Source of the DNA: Bacillota bacterium
GTDB taxonomy: Bacteria; Bacillota; Sulfobacillia; Sulfobacillales; Sulfobacillaceae
Length of the DNA: 43,571 nucleotides
Assembly: GCA_021806205.1 (NCBI GenBank)
Contig: JAJZXX010000090.1
Coordinates: 1-43,571 of the forward strand
Direction: 5' to 3'
The position numbers and the translations under genes were made by a program. Below the pieces are notes generated by a model. The model saw only the letters and a list, made by a program, of their open reading frames with translations. It searched no databases and was not told the origin of the DNA. Of this stretch, positions 9,067 to 17,761 are shown piece by piece. Within the stretch, counting starts at the first letter, position 1; each line of letters starts with the position of its first letter.

Positions 9067-9944
9067 GGGAGCCCTCCCTGGTGTGATGCCACCGCTATTG
9101 CCCCATACAGTCCCGCCTGATCGGAATAGCGGGCGGGAACCAACTCCGGCGGAAAAGGTAAATGATCGGCCCATTCGGACGAAAATATAGGGGCAAACCA
9201 TTCGAATCGCTGGGCAATACCGCCTCCAACCGCAACGCGCTCGACATCATATGCTAGGAGAACATGACCCACTCGGCGCGCAATTTCTTGAAATGTCTCC
9301 AGAAGATATGCGTTAACCCTCTCGTCTTCAAGATGGTCAAATAAGGTGCCGAGGTTCTGGTATGGCGAAAATTCGCGTTGCACAGTGCGGTCGAGCCCAC
9401 CACCTCCATAGGATTCTTCAAATGGCGCCTTGCCATGACGAAATCCTTCTTCCTGACGTCGCCACAAATAAGCAATCTCACCCGCTGCCCCATGGGCACC
9501 CGCATATATTTGACCGTTGATGATGAAGGACATGGCCATGCCCGTTCCTAGGTTTAAATAACCGGCGCAACGAGAGCCCTGTAAGGAACCCCACGTAAAC
9601 TCAGCAAAGCAGGCGGCACGGACGTCGTTCTCGATCACTACCGGAATGTTTGGGAAAGCCAGATGAAACTGACCTGGAAGCTTTATCTCCTGCCAGCCCG
9701 GAATATTGGGGGCCAAATCAACGCGGTCTGGATGAGTAATGCCCATTGTTGACACCCCGATAACTTGAACCGCACGATCCCGGGCAAGTTCTTGTCCCAC
9801 CCGTAGCGACGCCTCAATCAGGGCTGTTACATCCCTGTAACCGGCTACCCTAAGCCGATGGGTCTGAGTCAACAACCCATTGGCTTCAGCGATGCCGATG
9901 TCAACTTTGGTGCCTCCGAAGTCAAACCCCAAAATCTGCGCCAC
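9063..9944 (-). CDS. ROK-family sugar kinase
   Basis: The protein opens with the ATP phosphate loop ILGFDFGGTKVDIGIA and continues with IENDVRAACFAE, NLGTGMAMSFIINGQIYAGAHGAAGEIAYL and AVGGGIAQR, the ROK kinase pattern. The zinc-binding CxCGxxGCxE segment of many ROK kinases is absent and EIGH reads EIAY, so this is a zinc-less variant. It probably phosphorylates the free (amino) sugar at C6. The GTG at 9944 was chosen because GGAAGG lies about 10 bases upstream and GTG overlaps the regulator's TAG stop by one base. A TTG at 9962 would extend it by six residues. In this operon an N-acetylgalactosamine or galactosamine kinase role is inferred. Confidence 0.88.
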   Translation of the reverse strand: MAQILGFDFGGTKVDIGIAEANGLLTQTHRLRVAGYRDVTALIEASLRVGQELARDRAVQVIGVSTMGITHPDRVDLAPNIPGWQEIKLPGQFHLAFPNIPVVIENDVRAACFAEFTWGSLQGSRCAGYLNLGTGMAMSFIINGQIYAGAHGAAGEIAYLWRRQEEGFRHGKAPFEESYGGGGLDRTVQREFSPYQNLGTLFDHLEDERVNAYLLETFQEIARRVGHVLLAYDVERVAVGGGIAQRFEWFAPIFSSEWADHLPFPPELVPARYSDQAGLYGAIAVASHQGGLP

Positions 9945-10744
9945 TAAGCCTTGACCTTCCAAAGTTCCGCTTCTTCATTGGACAAACCTTTCTTCAAGCC
10001 AGGCCAATGGGCCAGCTCGGGCCCGCCCTGCACGTTAACAGCCACATAGTCCACTTGAGACCAATCGAGCAGACGAAATAATTCCTTTCTGCCGAGTTTG
10101 CTAGAATCCCATGCGGTGATCACCTCGTCCGCGATAGCGCGAAAAGTTTGGCACATTGCTGCCTCCTCTTCCCGGGCGGTCGTAAATCCAAAAGCGCTGT
10201 CAACCCCCTCAACACCAAGGATAGCCATGTCCAAATGTAAATCGCTTAGTGTACTCAAGGCTACCTTGCCAGTTGACTCGAAGTGGGGAAGTTGCACCAC
10301 ACCACCAACTACGACGACGTCCATCGATTGCAGCGCCAATTCGTACGCAATATTAATGGCATTAGTTACAACCCTCACCGACTTTCTTCTTTTGGCAATT
10401 GCCCGAGCTACCAACGCCGTGGTGGTGCCACCATTCAATCCAATGGTAATCCGTTCAGGGATATAATCCGCTAACAACAATGCGATCGCTTGCTTCGCTT
10501 GGTAGTTGGATATTTGCCGGGCCTCAAACTGGCTTCCCAAATCCTCTCGAGCTAAACTAACCGAACCGTGATAACGAACCAGAGCAATCCCAGATTGCTC
10601 TACACGTAGCAAATCCCGTCGCACCGTAGCCGTCGAACAATCAAAATGATGGGCCAAGGCGGCCACCGACATGCCTCCCTGCCGGTCCAAAAGCGCAACC
10701 ATCTTTTCTTGACGCTCTCCGCCAGTCTTTTCGGTTAATTCCAT
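9944..10744 (-). CDS. DeoR-family transcriptional regulator
   Basis: An N-terminal winged helix (MSVAALAHHF, STATVRRDLLRVEQSG, VRYHGSVSL) occupies residues 15-65. A DeoRC sugar-phosphate sensor domain follows, with TIGLNGGTTT near residue 100, VVTNAINIAYEL, VVVVGGVV and DSSKLGR near 210. Such proteins are usually repressors released by a sugar phosphate, in the manner of AgaR or GlpR. It lies inside the operon rather than at its edge, after the SIS gene and before the ROK kinase, and probably regulates the operon itself. The ATG at 10744 follows the SIS stop by one base. An ATG at 10759, overlapping that gene, is an alternative. Confidence 0.88.
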   Translation of the reverse strand: MELTEKTGGERQEKMVALLDRQGGMSVAALAHHFDCSTATVRRDLLRVEQSGIALVRYHGSVSLAREDLGSQFEARQISNYQAKQAIALLLADYIPERITIGLNGGTTTALVARAIAKRRKSVRVVTNAINIAYELALQSMDVVVVGGVVQLPHFESTGKVALSTLSDLHLDMAILGVEGVDSAFGFTTAREEEAAMCQTFRAIADEVITAWDSSKLGRKELFRLLDWSQVDYVAVNVQGGPELAHWPGLKKGLSNEEAELWKVKA

Positions 10745-10745
10745 G

Positions 10746-11768
10746 TCATCGGGCCCCATAACTCAAGTCCACAACCGGGGTGAGATTTTTTGGCGCATCC
10801 GGATCCCGCCCCGCCCCTAACGCCCAGTAGAAACCGAACCATTGTAGGGGAATCACCGCAAGTGGCCCACACCAAAGATCATCGACATCATCAGGCAAAT
10901 GAATGGCCTCTCCAGGCAGCGACTCTGTACCAAACCAGCGAGGCTGTGCTACCGTCAAAAGGCGCTGCGTGCGCTGGGCCAAGTCGTAAAGGACCTGACG
11001 CTCGTGTACGTTATACTGGGGCTGACCCAAAATCACAACCAAGTCGTCCTCCGTTAGGGACCCCCAAGGACCATGGCGAAACTCCAGCGGTCCGTATGTT
11101 GCCACGGTTTGGTTGGACATTTCCAAGCTCTTTAAAGCACCTTCTAGTGCAATACCGTAACGGATACCCGCTCCTAAGATATAGAGGCGGCGCGGCAAAG
11201 CGCGTGTCACCTGATAAATGGCATCATGAGCACGCTTCACAAAATCTGGAGCGGCACTGACCAACGCGTTCAATTCTGAAGCTCGTGAAACGGTTGCGGC
11301 AAAAGCCTTTTCAAATGCGAGCAGCATGGAACTAAACGAACTGACCATGACCACCGTGTGGTCATGGGCATAAGGGAGTACCCACGCTTGGTCCGCTCGG
11401 TTAACTAGAGGAGCTTTGGGGTTGCACGTGACACCCAGTACAGCCTTTCCTTGTTTTCGGGCGACCTCGATCGACCATAGTGCCTCTGACGTTTCTCCGG
11501 AACGCGAAATCACCACTACAGAGTCGTACCAGCCTATAAGGTCCGACCCATCCAGAATGATGTCCTGCGTCGGGACAGCACTAACGTCCATGCCCAGTTT
11601 TCGTCCGATGGCCGCCGCCGCCAATGCCAAATAATACGAGGTGCCGCTTCCCGCCAATAATACTCGACCCTTAAACGACCACTCCCGCCATTGATCCGAT
11701 GCGAGTACCTGAGCCCATGCCTCGGGCTGTGACTCAATGACCCTTCTGACCGTTCTACCTCTCTCCAT
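10746..11768 (-). CDS. SIS-domain aminosugar-phosphate isomerase/deaminase (AgaS/GlmS-like)
   Basis: The protein has two SIS domains: residues about 30-180 with AGSGTSYYLA and VISRSGETSE, and residues about 190-330 with GAGIRYGIALEGALKSLEMS and the EFRHGP signature. This double-SIS layout without a glutaminase domain is that of AgaS, which converts galactosamine 6-phosphate to tagatose 6-phosphate and ammonia, and of FrlB-type deglycases. Position between a GH4 glycosidase and ROK/PfkB/aldolase genes favours the AgaS role. The start at 11768 is preferred over 11798 because AGGAGG lies 6 bases before it. The stop lies against the regulator's start. Confidence 0.88.
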   Translation of the reverse strand: MERGRTVRRVIESQPEAWAQVLASDQWREWSFKGRVLLAGSGTSYYLALAAAAIGRKLGMDVSAVPTQDIILDGSDLIGWYDSVVVISRSGETSEALWSIEVARKQGKAVLGVTCNPKAPLVNRADQAWVLPYAHDHTVVMVSSFSSMLLAFEKAFAATVSRASELNALVSAAPDFVKRAHDAIYQVTRALPRRLYILGAGIRYGIALEGALKSLEMSNQTVATYGPLEFRHGPWGSLTEDDLVVILGQPQYNVHERQVLYDLAQRTQRLLTVAQPRWFGTESLPGEAIHLPDDVDDLWCGPLAVIPLQWFGFYWALGAGRDPDAPKNLTPVVDLSYGAR

Positions 11769-11852
11769 CGACTGCCTCCTACCTGGTTTCTTCGGCACAC
11801 CTGAGCTAATGTACGGCTAGTTATCTCAATCGTAAGCCATCGGCCCCACCGG

Positions 11853-13178
11853 CTAGTCTTGCATAAGCCGCCCAAGTCTCTTTGATGAGTACTGCGGCAG
11901 CCAGGCCGCATGAGCCTTCAAGAGATCGTCCACTAAATTCCAGACTTGATCCAAGGAAAGTATCGATGATACTAAGGGATCCATCATCGCGGCTTGATAA
12001 ATTAAATCCCGGTCCCGGGTGACGGCCGCCTTTACGGTAAGCTCCTGTACCGCAATGGCATGCCGGTTCAGCGCAGCCAATTGAGGCGGAAGCGCCGGCA
12101 CTTTCACGGGGAAGATGCCATGTTGGTTAACTAATACGGGAACCTCGACGCAACACCCATTGGGCAAATTTTCAATCAATCCGTGGTTGATCACGTTGCC
12201 TTGAAACCACCAGGTGTCCCCTGTCACTTGAGCATTGATGAAGGCAGGTGCATATTCAGAACTGGCCTCCATCAAAAATGCATGGTTTCTTGACTTCTTT
12301 AGCTCTTCTCGGATAGCCTCATACTCACCGACATTGCTCTGACTAATAAGTAAATAACGGCCCACTGGTATGTTAAACCGTTCAATTTCCTTGGGATCCG
12401 TTAAAAAGTAGTTGGTGTACTCAGCGTTGTGTTCGCTGGACTCTGTCACGAAGTATCCCAACCGCTGCATTAGCTCAAAACGGACAGCGTCCTTCTCGAA
12501 ATTCTTAGGGTCCCGAGCCACCCTAAATAAATTAGGGTACAAATCACGGCCGCGATGCTGCAACGTCACCATCCATGCCATGTGATTAATTCCGGCTGAA
12601 GTCCACTCGAGCTCCTCAAAAGGAACCTGCAAATACTCGCTAATGGCATGGGCCGTGTAATACACACTGTGACACAGTCCATAGGTCTTCAACCCGGGAT
12701 ATAGGTCATGAACCGCCCACACTACCATCGCCATGGGATTAGTATAATTTAGCAACACGGCCTTCGGTGCCTGGGATACCAGCGCTTCGGCAATTTCCAA
12801 CACTACCGGGATGGTGCGAAGCCCACGGAAGATTCCCCCGATCCCTAAGGTATCCGCAATGGTCTGATGAATGCCATACCGCTCAGGTACCTCAAAATCC
12901 ACGGCGGTCGCTGACATACCACCTACCTGAATGGCATTTACACAATAATCGACACCGACTAACGCGCCGTCAAGACCGTTAAACACCTTCACGGGGCAAC
13001 TACATCCGGCCTCCTGAACTATGCTCTTAACCATTCCTGATGCCGTGCTAAGACGTTCGGGGTTGATGTCGATTAAGTGAAATATAGTGTCCTTTAGAGC
13101 CGGGGAGCGCACGATATCGCTAACCACCTGCCGGGTGAATTCCGTGCTACCCGCCCCGACAATAGCAATAGTTGCCAT
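11853..13178 (-). CDS. Glycoside hydrolase family 4 (alpha-galactosidase/galacturonidase type)
   Basis: This 441-residue NAD- and Mn-dependent glycosidase has the N-terminal dinucleotide loop VGAGSTEF (residues 7-14), NYTNPMA near 144, the metal-binding CHS triad at 169-171 in LCHSV, and GINHMAWM around 196-203. The CHS form and NHMAW resemble MelA/LplD-type alpha-galactosidases and galacturonidases rather than 6-phospho-beta-glucosidases. It has no signal peptide, so it acts on an imported, possibly phosphorylated, glycoside. GGGAGG stands before the ATG. It is the first gene of the six-gene operon; the next gene begins 85 bases on. In this setting a galactosamine-containing glycoside is a plausible but unproven substrate. 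Confidence 0.9.
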   Translation of the reverse strand: MATIAIVGAGSTEFTRQVVSDIVRSPALKDTIFHLIDINPERLSTASGMVKSIVQEAGCSCPVKVFNGLDGALVGVDYCVNAIQVGGMSATAVDFEVPERYGIHQTIADTLGIGGIFRGLRTIPVVLEIAEALVSQAPKAVLLNYTNPMAMVVWAVHDLYPGLKTYGLCHSVYYTAHAISEYLQVPFEELEWTSAGINHMAWMVTLQHRGRDLYPNLFRVARDPKNFEKDAVRFELMQRLGYFVTESSEHNAEYTNYFLTDPKEIERFNIPVGRYLLISQSNVGEYEAIREELKKSRNHAFLMEASSEYAPAFINAQVTGDTWWFQGNVINHGLIENLPNGCCVEVPVLVNQHGIFPVKVPALPPQLAALNRHAIAVQELTVKAAVTRDRDLIYQAAMMDPLVSSILSLDQVWNLVDDLLKAHAAWLPQYSSKRLGRLMQD

Positions 13179-14246
13179 TTAAAATCCTCCCGACAATCCA
13201 ACCAAAATACTCGATGATATAGCCAGTTTTAACGGAGCAGCAGGTACCCCGTTACTTAACAACTGATTCATGCCCCTAGGGGGAAACCCATTCTCCAACA
13301 CCTTGGGCCAGCCACCTTTACTGTAGCACACCTAATGGTCTAATTCGAGCATCTAAATCAGTCAATGCGTCGTTAATGTGTCACGACAAAGGACAATGTT
13401 GACTTAAAATAGGCACCGTTGAGATATGATGTAATTGTGGATGCGCGTTCTCGGTAATTTCTGACAGGAGACGCCCACGATCCGCAACAGGGCACCCTCA
13501 GGAATGAAAAAGGGGCGGTGGGCTGGGTGAAGGCGGGGCTATATGTGGTGGTTATTGGTTTTTTGATACCAGATATAGGGGCTCAAGACTTTTTTCAAGG
13601 GAGTAAGCTCGTAGGGACAGTACGGAGCGGCGTGTTGGAACCTAACACCATTGAGCAGCAATTTCTTCACGGAGGCGCATTTGTAGGTCTCGTCGATATA
13701 AGCCAAAACGCTTTAGATTTCATGATGGAAACCCTGCTGCAGGAAATTCCTGGAGTGGCTCATACCTGAATGATCACCAGTTTCTACCAAGTCAGCTACG
13801 GAAGTGGCTTTCACAGGATTTTTGGGACGCCGAGCGTGACGGCAACGTGGCCGAGCACTCTCCCGTCCGTCATGACCGGAAAACGTGAGGACAATTCCTC
13901 TGGCCGAGTGATGCAATCGCCAATACGGGGTGACGGATGAGAAGGGCTGCCAATGTCGTCCGTTGAGATTTTCGCAATTTCCCGTGCGTTCCGAAGCAAG
14001 ATATGTTAGAGTGCAACTCAAACATGGTGGTCCTCCTCGAAGTGGTTGGTGGTACTTACTTCTTCGACAGAGCGATCACTATTTATTTGTGAACTATTCT
14101 GACTGTTTAAGGATTACCCCTGGGGATGACTCAGTGCGCATACCCAGAATTTTTCTGCACGCTATCCAGCGCGAACCACAGTAGGCGCTAATCTAAAGGT
14201 TGGTTGCGGTGGCCGACTAAATGTTGTTGGAGGAGGTAGCATCATC
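13179..14246. other. Divergent intergenic region with decayed frames
   Basis: About 1.07 kb lies between the GH4 operon (leaving leftward) and the alcohol dehydrogenase (leaving rightward). It must hold promoters for both, but I see no convincing sigma-A box pair. TTGACT at 13359-13364 read on the minus strand lacks a good -10; TTGACT near 13409 with TATGAT has a 20-base spacer. A minus-strand frame at 13811-13999 looks partly coding (VMTDGRVLGHVAVTLGVPKIL) but is unrecognised. Confidence 0.35.
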
Positions 14247-15263
14247 ATGAAAGCTTTAATCTACGAAGCACCACAGAAAATGGTCCTCAGGGAAGTGGAT
14301 CCCCCTAAATTGGGATTGTCCGATGTTTTGATCAAGGTGGCCGCCTCTGGCATCTGTGGATCAGAACTTAGCGGATTTTTAGGGCAAAGCCCCCTACGAA
14401 AACCGCCTTTAATTTTCGGACATGAGTTTTCTGGAACCATTGCCGAAGTCGGACCTAATGCTCGCCGATACTCGGTAGGAACTCGCGTCACAGCCAATCC
14501 CCTTATATCGTGTGGTCAGTGCGTGCACTGCCGGTCGTCTCAAGAACAACGTTGTGTCAATCGTAGACTGCTTGGGGCAGCCCTGCCGGGGAGCAACGCG
14601 ACTTACATTAGCGTACCAGAGTCAGCTATCGTCTCTCTCCCCGGACCAACCGACCTCGATCAAGCAGCGTTAGCTGAACCCATCGCGTATGCACTCCACG
14701 TCGCTGACTTGGCAACCATGGACGGCGGATCCGTTGCTGCGGTGTTTGGAATGGGCCCTATTGGATTGTTCATCATACAAACCCTCAAACAAGCGGGATA
14801 CCTCGAAGTCTATGTCATTGACACTAATCCGGATCGACTGGCCATCGCAAAGGCCCTCGGAGCTACAAGAACGGTGAATCCTCACCATCAGGACCCGATC
14901 GAAGAACTGGTGCACGAAGGAGAGGGACGAATCGACCTTGCAGTTGATGCAGTGGGCAGTGCCGTAACCCGACAGAATGCTGTCCGATGCGTGCGTCGCG
15001 GCGGTACAGTCATCTTCAGCGGACTACATTCAGCGGAGACATCATTGCCCATAAATGACATGGTTCGGGACGAAATTACTGCCCGAGGTGCGTTTGCATA
15101 TACTGACCAACAGTTTCTAAGGTCAGTCGAATTGCTCAGTGCGGGCACTGTGAGCCTGGATACGTCATGGATCGCCAAAGTCCCATTAGAAGATGGCGTT
15201 CACTGGTACCAACAACTGTTAACAAACCCAGGCGGAATCGCCAAAGTACTTTTGGTTCCATAA
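14247..15263 (+). CDS. Zinc-dependent medium-chain alcohol/polyol dehydrogenase
   Basis: This 338-residue MDR enzyme has catalytic-zinc ligands in GICGSELSG (Cys near 38) and GHEFSG (His near 60, followed by Glu). The structural zinc loop CGQCVHCRSSQEQRC is near 93-107, and the NAD-binding FGMGPIGLF is near 166. DTNPDRL follows, with Asp at the end of beta-2 favouring NAD(H). Relatives include galactitol-1-phosphate, sorbitol and threonine dehydrogenases. GGAGGAGGT lies about 10 bases before the ATG. It stands alone, downstream of the divergent intergenic region. It is clearly homologous along its whole length to the gene at 42171-43193, sharing GSAVTRQ and VIFSGLH. Confidence 0.9.
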   Translation: MKALIYEAPQKMVLREVDPPKLGLSDVLIKVAASGICGSELSGFLGQSPLRKPPLIFGHEFSGTIAEVGPNARRYSVGTRVTANPLISCGQCVHCRSSQEQRCVNRRLLGAALPGSNATYISVPESAIVSLPGPTDLDQAALAEPIAYALHVADLATMDGGSVAAVFGMGPIGLFIIQTLKQAGYLEVYVIDTNPDRLAIAKALGATRTVNPHHQDPIEELVHEGEGRIDLAVDAVGSAVTRQNAVRCVRRGGTVIFSGLHSAETSLPINDMVRDEITARGAFAYTDQQFLRSVELLSAGTVSLDTSWIAKVPLEDGVHWYQQLLTNPGGIAKVLLVP

Positions 15264-16583
15264 GTAATGGAATGCAATTTTTTTGTCCTACATGGACATT
15301 ACTACTCCGATGTTCATGGTTGCGATGGAATCCGTGTAAACCGGCGTGAATCGACTCGGACGAGCAGGAGGACTTGGCGTTGGACCAGGGCGAGGTCACT
15401 GCGGCTGCGCCGCACGGTTCCGTGGCCATCGCGCCAGTGAACCACCTCGATGGGCTCGACGGCTTCCTTGCGCCGTTTGGTTGTGGGGGCTGGCTGAAGA
15501 ACCTTGTGACTCAGTCTCCGCAGATCAACTTGCTCAAAAATGTAGAATTTTTCGCTCCTATTCCGAGGGATCCCAAACGAACCGACGGTTGACCGGGATC
15601 TGAAGCGCGTCGAGAATTCGACGCGTATACGCGGGCACAGTCGTCCTTCCGGAGGACCCATAACGCATGTAAGGCATCCAAAATAACCGCGTCGGACGGT
15701 TGCTGCACCTTATTTGTTAGTCTCAGTGGTGGATAACTTTGTCAAAGATTGCGACGAACCACTGGATCTCGTCGAACCCTTTCGTCCATCATGAAACTGA
15801 ATGGATGGTGACCATTCCCGGAAAAGGCTTTTGCTCCTCGCGATCCGATCGCTTTCGAAAGATTCGCCTTTCCGAGGCTCGACGGCATTGAATAGTGCAC
15901 GATGCCCTCCAATGTATGGTTCCAACCACCAGCCTTGGAATTGGGAAACCATTCTGTTCACGATCGTACGCAGTACTCGTGGCGGATCGAGGTCATCTAA
16001 GATGGTGTCATCATTATCTTTCTTGCCGCTGATGATCAGCCGGAATCGTTGCTCCACCAGCTTATTCCACCATCTCTTCCAAGGTTCGCGCATAATGTCG
16101 TTATCTTCGTGGCTACCCTAGAACTCCCTGGAGACCAACGAAAGGGATCATATCCAACGACGGGCCCCCATCCCGTAGTCGCCATGATAAAACACGCCAT
16201 GTTAAGTGAAGGCGGGAACCGCATAAGCCATGTATCAGGAACCAGAAAGCCATCCATGCGACCTTATCGCCTCCGTATCTGTTGTGTGGACGGATCTCCT
16301 ATAGTGTCGTGGCATGTGTGGTCGTGGGTATAATTTCGCATCCCAGCCGTGCGGCCCACGAGCCATTACCCCCGCGGGTTATGGCCTGGACGTCGCTCTG
16401 TTTACGCTTAACCCGACACCGAGACCTCACGGCCTTGGCCCCAAAACTCAATTCTCCGTGAACGACTAGTCCTTGCGGAGACCGGAATTACATCGGCTCG
16501 AAACGGTCAGCTTATCTTGGCGCACCGAAACTTGATTTAATAATTAACATCCTTGCCATGGCCTCGACTACCATCGCCTGGAA
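15264..16583. other. 1.3-kb gene-poor stretch with possible decayed minus-strand gene
   Basis: No recognisable gene is present. On the minus strand, frames at 16036-16257 and 15710-16093 look protein-like (WLMRFPPSLNMACFIMATTGWG; REPWKRWWNKLVEQRFRL, VNRMVSQFQGWWLEPYIGGH) and could be one gene interrupted by a frameshift near 16080. No family is identified. The rest (15300-15700, 16260-16580) shows no coding signal. Confidence 0.3.
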
Positions 16584-17342
16584 TCAAAGCCTTACAATTT
16601 CAACAGGTACGTCATTTAACGCTGAACTTGAATCCCTGTCTAAATACAGTGACCATCTCGGGTGTTTTTTCAGCGCTGTAGCAGGTACCCAGGGGGTTTC
16701 TTCCGACGTCAACATTTTTCGAACTGCTTCAGCCTTACGCTTATGGGGAACACTGGATATTACAGCACGACATTCGAGAATTTGGTATACCGTCATGGAG
16801 ATGGCCTGACTCGGAACGTCTTCGATGGAATCAAACCAACCTTCTCCTACCTGTTGTCTACGACAAGCTTCGTCCAACGTCACGATCCGATACGCCTGCG
16901 TGGTCGAGAAATCTGCAGGCGGATCGTTAAACGCAATATGCGCGTTCTCACCAATCCCGATTAGGCCCACGTCAATGGGTTGTTCGCGGATCACTGTCGT
17001 AAGCTCTAGCAAAAGACTGGTCGGATCTTTCCAGTCACCCTCAATCAGATAAGTCTCACCCATATCAACGTGGTCTAGTAAGCGTTCCCGGAGATAGCGC
17101 CGAAAGCTAGCCGGATGAGACTGGCTGATCCCAAGATACTCATCCAGATGGAACATTGTCACGCGTTTCCAGTCTACGGACAGACTCACTAGTGCCTCTA
17201 ATGTCTCGAATTGAGATGCGCCCGTGGATACTACCAAGCGCGCCCTACCGGCGCGTTCGATGGATTGATTAAGCAGTTGCGCTGCTTCTTGGGCGGCTGC
17301 CTGTCCCAGCGCTAATGGGTTCTCGGTACTGTATATTCTCAT
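16584..17342 (-). CDS. nagB: Glucosamine-6-phosphate deaminase-like isomerase
   Basis: This 252-residue protein of the NagB/RpiA fold converts glucosamine 6-phosphate to fructose 6-phosphate and ammonia. It shows VVSTGASQFETLEAL (phosphate loop), MFHLDEYLG with the catalytic Asp near residue 68, and GIGENAHIAFNDPP near 130. Compared with E. coli NagB (GIGADGHIAFNEP), the position of D141 is Asn and that of E148 is Asp. LDEACRRQQVGEGWF also follows, so it belongs to a divergent subgroup whose substrate could differ. The start at 17342 follows GAGGAG; 17372 would be too far upstream. It lies 31 bases downstream of a decayed sugar-ABC permease. Confidence 0.85.
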   Translation of the reverse strand: MRIYSTENPLALGQAAAQEAAQLLNQSIERAGRARLVVSTGASQFETLEALVSLSVDWKRVTMFHLDEYLGISQSHPASFRRYLRERLLDHVDMGETYLIEGDWKDPTSLLLELTTVIREQPIDVGLIGIGENAHIAFNDPPADFSTTQAYRIVTLDEACRRQQVGEGWFDSIEDVPSQAISMTVYQILECRAVISSVPHKRKAEAVRKMLTSEETPWVPATALKKHPRWSLYLDRDSSSALNDVPVEIVRL

Positions 17343-17373
17343 AGACTGTTCTCCTCTTCCTCTCTTTATCACC

Positions 17374-17740
17374 CTACCTGAAACTTCCTTGCGCCATGCC
17401 GCGTATGATATAGCGATTTAGCAACACCACAATGGCCATGATGCCTATAGGACCTAATAGCGTGTAAAACACTTCATGCAGGCTCTCTAACGTCCCAATC
17501 TCTAAATAGTCAATGGCTCAGTTGTTAGGCCAGAACTCAGCAACAATGGGAATAGGAACTGACCCCAGCTGAAGAGAAAAGGTATAATCGCCGTCGCTAC
17601 TAGACCAGACACCGCCAACGGGATCATGACACGAATAAGGACCGTCCAGCGAGAAACTCCATCAATACTTGCGGTTTCATCAGGGTCTACGGGTTGCCCA
17701 GTACAGAGAGACTGGCACAAATGGCTAATGACAATCTAGG
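17374..17740 (-). pseudogene. Carbohydrate ABC transporter permease (MalG-type), C-terminal relic
   Basis: The frame contains the EAA loop of MalG-type permeases (VDPDETASIDGVSRWTVLIRVM) followed by a membrane helix (SGLVATAIIPFLFSWGQFLFPLLL) and TTEPLTI. There the frame stops. One base over it continues DYLEIGTLESLHEVFYTLLG and a final helix ending in NRYIIRGMAQGSFR with a stop at 17374. So the N-terminal two-thirds are missing, cut near the 3' end of the enolase-like gene, and a frameshift lies near 17510. The nagB gene follows directly, indicating a former transporter-nagB operon. Confidence 0.85.
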
Positions 17741-17761
17741 TCGCCCAGGCATCAATGGATT

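Noticed and set aside
13518-13769. 83-residue plus-strand frame after a TTGACT/TATGAT pair
   Set aside because: The spacer of the box pair is 20 bases, no ribosome binding site lies before the ATG, and the sequence matches no family.
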